From assembly GCF_018760735.1 (NCBI RefSeq), contig NZ_JAHHZN010000003.1, forward strand, positions 1-64,000: a stretch of 64,000 bases of DNA, read 5' to 3'. The translations under genes and the position numbers were made by a program. Under the pieces are notes generated by a model, which was not told where the DNA came from, did no database searches, and worked only from the letters and a program-made list of their open reading frames with translations. Source of the DNA: Hymenobacter piscis. GTDB taxonomy: Bacteria; Bacteroidota; Bacteroidia; Cytophagales; Hymenobacteraceae. Below are positions 63,101-64,000 of the stretch, one piece after another (positions within the stretch are counted from its first letter, which is position 1; each line of letters starts with the position of its first letter).

Positions 63101-63389
63101 TGCGGTCCTCGGCATCGGGGTGAAACAGGTAGAGCCCGGCCACGGCGTAGTAGTACTCGGCGTCGGCGAGGCGGCCGGGTGCGAGCTCGCCCTGGCGGCG
63201 CTCGGTGAGGCTGAGGTAGCGCTGGAAGGCCTGCTGGGCGGCCCCGTACTTGCCGCGGTCGAAGAGCTCAAGGCCTTCCTGGAAGGGGCGTTCATCGGAG
63301 GTGAACACCTGCGTTTGCTGGGCCAGCGCGGCCGCGGGCGCGGCAGCGGTGAGGGAGGCGGCCAGCGCCAGGCGGGGGAATAATTTCAT
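60189..63389 (-). CDS. large periplasmic TPR-repeat protein
   Basis: 1066 residues with a signal peptide (LALAASLTAAAPAAALAQQ). Nearly the whole chain is TPR/SEL1-type helical hairpins, for example AYFELGKFYFNKKDYVRAIDYL, SEFKLGYSYFAQKEFDKAKLQ and YGLGYAYYNTKDYDRARQQF, which gives more than 20 repeats. The C-terminus is Ala/Pro/Lys-rich and disordered. It is probably a scaffold for periplasmic or outer-membrane assemblies and sits first in the envelope cluster, followed by the barrel protein. The long length suggests a superhelix; partners are unknown. Confidence 0.92.
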   Translation of the reverse strand: MKLFPRLALAASLTAAAPAAALAQQTQVFTSDERPFQEGLELFDRGKYGAAQQAFQRYLSLTERRQGELAPGRLADAEYYYAVAGLYLFHPDAEDRILGFASNNPTHPKATQAYFELGKFYFNKKDYVRAIDYLQKVGPDNLSEDQRAESEFKLGYSYFAQKEFDKAKLQFDRNKAGNHQYRYASSYYAGYLAYRAGDFAGARKDLAVAEQNDAYKPVVPAVMSQIYYKEGDYDGLIAYATPVLQQTPPPQSADEIQLLVGDAFYQQQDFKQAAEYFDKYAAGRKKIEPEVQYKVGYANFKQGDFKGAISSLKGVAARRDSLGQNAAYHLGLSYLKTNQKQLALNSFGAARQLNFDKLITENATLKYAQVSYELGNGPETIAALRDFQKRFPRSKNQPAVDDLLSESFLNSSDYAQALNYLDNLDDRSQKLNATYQRVAYLQAATLYNNNRYQDALPLLDKSLRYPQDDALRAAAQVLKGEIYSIGQQYPPAITAYTAAARTARSGAAADTDFDQQARYGLGYAYYNTKDYDRARQQFQAWLQDPVAKPTDANYYDVTLRLGDTYYLAKQYQTALEQYNKVIVANAADKDYAYYQKSVVLGLLGRRDEAASTLSTLLKTTPNSRYADDAVYQQAQLDYEAGEFQPAVDGFSRLIANRPNSPLLAPALQKRGVAYQNLDQHPKAAEDFKRVLSQFPRTKSAQSAIYSLQESLTAQGKTEEFDQYLAQFRQQNPDSKASESVEFEAAKSLYLAEKYAQAIPRLENYLKQYPGTVLAADGRYFLADSYLRTDRKAEALPRLKAVVEENKSEFVNRALGRVADLEFENQNYPEAAKYYGRLREASQNKREVANAGIGLMKSSYEAGDLGTTRRVAQELQAQGGASLNATNLALLYLGKASQKAGNLDQAVTELTAAANAAKDESGAEAQYLLAQTLFQQKKYAEALDAAYKSNADFAGYDLWLGRAFLLIADTYREQNEIFQARATLNSIIDNKFPVAEIVEGAKQRLAALPADPNAPAPAAPAGKAPAKAPAKTTKPAGKVPAGKTPARNSLVPAADTTGNPSTVPVEE

Positions 63390-63444
63390 CTAAAGGTCGT
63401 TGCGCAGTAAGGTCCCGCAGCCGCCGGCGGCCACGGGAGGAATC

Positions 63445-63452
63445 CAAAAGTA
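63445..63452 (-). promoter_or_regulatory. Bacteroidota -7 box (TACTTTTG) for the TPR protein
   Basis: An exact TAnnTTTG match on the minus strand, 56 bases upstream of the TPR gene. The remaining gap up to the next gene (63,453-63,734) shows no other feature that I can support. Confidence 0.5.
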
Positions 63453-63734
63453 GCGAAAAGTTCGGGCGGGGTTGCCCCGGAATGGGCGTTTGCGCCGGTT
63501 TTAACGCGGCAAGGGGGTGATTTGGTGTGGAGCGGGGTACGTACCGGAGCGCTGCCAACCGAAGCCGGCCCGACAAAATACCCCTCCGGCCTCGGGCATT
63601 CCGGGGCGAGCGGGAGGTGGTGACGCGAACAGCAGGTGCGCCACCATACCCCCGCCGGTAGCAATAGAACGCCCAACTATCCCTAGCTTCGGCGCAGCCG
63701 AGCTGTTTCGGCACCGTTTCTTTATGCTACCCGC

Positions 63735-64000
63735 GTGTTTCAACCCCTATCCAAAGAACAGGCCCGCCTCGAAATTGGCCGCCTCGTCGAAAACTTCCGT
63801 CACCAGCTGCCCGACTACAAGCGCGGCAAGTACAATGAAACCGAAGTCCGCGTTCAGTACATCAACCCCTTCTTCAAGGCCCTGGGCTGGGATGTCAACA
63901 ACGACAATGGCGCCTCCTCGGCCTACTGCGAGGTAGTCCACGAGGCCCGGGTGCGGGTGGGCAAAGCCACCAAGGCCCCCGACTACCTGTTCCGCCTGCC
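63735..64000 (+). CDS. start of a type IIG (Eco57I-like) restriction-modification protein (3' end cut by window)
   Basis: From GTG 63735 the frame stays open to the last base, 88 codons. The sequence begins FQPLSKEQARLEIGRLVENF and has RGKYNETEVRVQYINPFFKALGWDVNN, then VHEARVRVGKATKAPDYLFRL. I recognise this as the N-terminal nuclease part of large combined restriction-methyltransferase proteins (type IIG, Eco57I methylase type): the Glu in NETE and the Asp in APDYLF fit a PD-(D/E)XK pattern. The methyltransferase and specificity parts would follow outside the window. No ATG fits in frame. Confidence 0.7.
   Translation, partial: MFQPLSKEQARLEIGRLVENFRHQLPDYKRGKYNETEVRVQYINPFFKALGWDVNNDNGASSAYCEVVHEARVRVGKATKAPDYLFRL

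Noticed and set aside
60600..63383. 927-codon frame opposite the large TPR gene
   Set aside because: Same effect: antisense of a Gln/Lys/Tyr-rich repeat protein gives an open Leu/Val/Gly frame.

Overview
The window is 64 kb of a high-GC chromosome that looks like a Hymenobacter-type member of the Bacteroidota (Cytophagales). Supporting signs are a subtilase ending in a type IX secretion sorting domain, TonB-dependent receptors with an N-terminal carboxypeptidase-regulatory domain, an ExbB-ExbD-TonB set, HU/SPOR and large TPR proteins, a fasciclin protein, and promoter -7 boxes of the Bacteroidota form TAnnTTTG. No rRNA, CRISPR array or complete prophage is visible; there is one tRNA (Thr, TGT).

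Layout. 1-6 kb: 3' end of a sensor kinase, a BLUF photoreceptor, two broken genes, an S41 protease with a small protein in front of it, two small membrane proteins, and a tyrosine recombinase beside tRNA-Thr. 6-18 kb: housekeeping genes (DUF349, YqgE, pdxH, DUF1015, maf, flavin reductase, fasciclin, L,D-transpeptidase), a RES/Xre toxin-antitoxin pair and an HD hydrolase. 18-22 kb: gyrA and a TPR protein. 22.4-24.5 kb: a low-GC patch with one unusual winged-helix-like gene. 24.5-28.5 kb: sugar epimerase, lipid-A-synthase-N-like protein, glycosyltransferase, small barrel protein, acetyltransferase. 28.6-37.7 kb: a complete histidine operon on the minus strand, hisG-hisD-hisC-(zinc-ribbon gene)-hisB-hisH-hisA-hisF-hisIE, preceded by a 42-codon leader peptide with seven histidines in eight codons, which indicates control by transcription attenuation. 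37.8-50.8 kb: DUF2911 protein, PQQ-type sugar dehydrogenase, Crp-like regulator, sterol-desaturase-like enzyme, TonB-dependent receptor, rpe, subtilase, lipoprotein, mnmA, and a TrpF-like protein lacking its catalytic residues. 50.8-63.4 kb: DinB-type protein, trmB, folC, then an envelope cluster (TonB, ExbD, ExbB, HU/SPOR, outer-membrane barrel, 1066-residue TPR protein). The right edge holds the start of what looks like a type IIG restriction-modification protein.

The most striking non-coding feature is a set of intergenic elements, about 14 in this window, built from short units of about 7 bp. Most form two arms in inverted orientation around a unique loop. Arms within one element match each other much better than arms of different elements, and the arms often begin at a stop or start codon (in mnmA the stop codon lies inside the stem). 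They fill most long gaps inside the his and exb/tonB clusters. A second repeat class, long near-perfect inverted repeats with a unit common to several gaps, also sits in the his operon. I consider the heptad-arm elements and the his leader the parts most worth following up.
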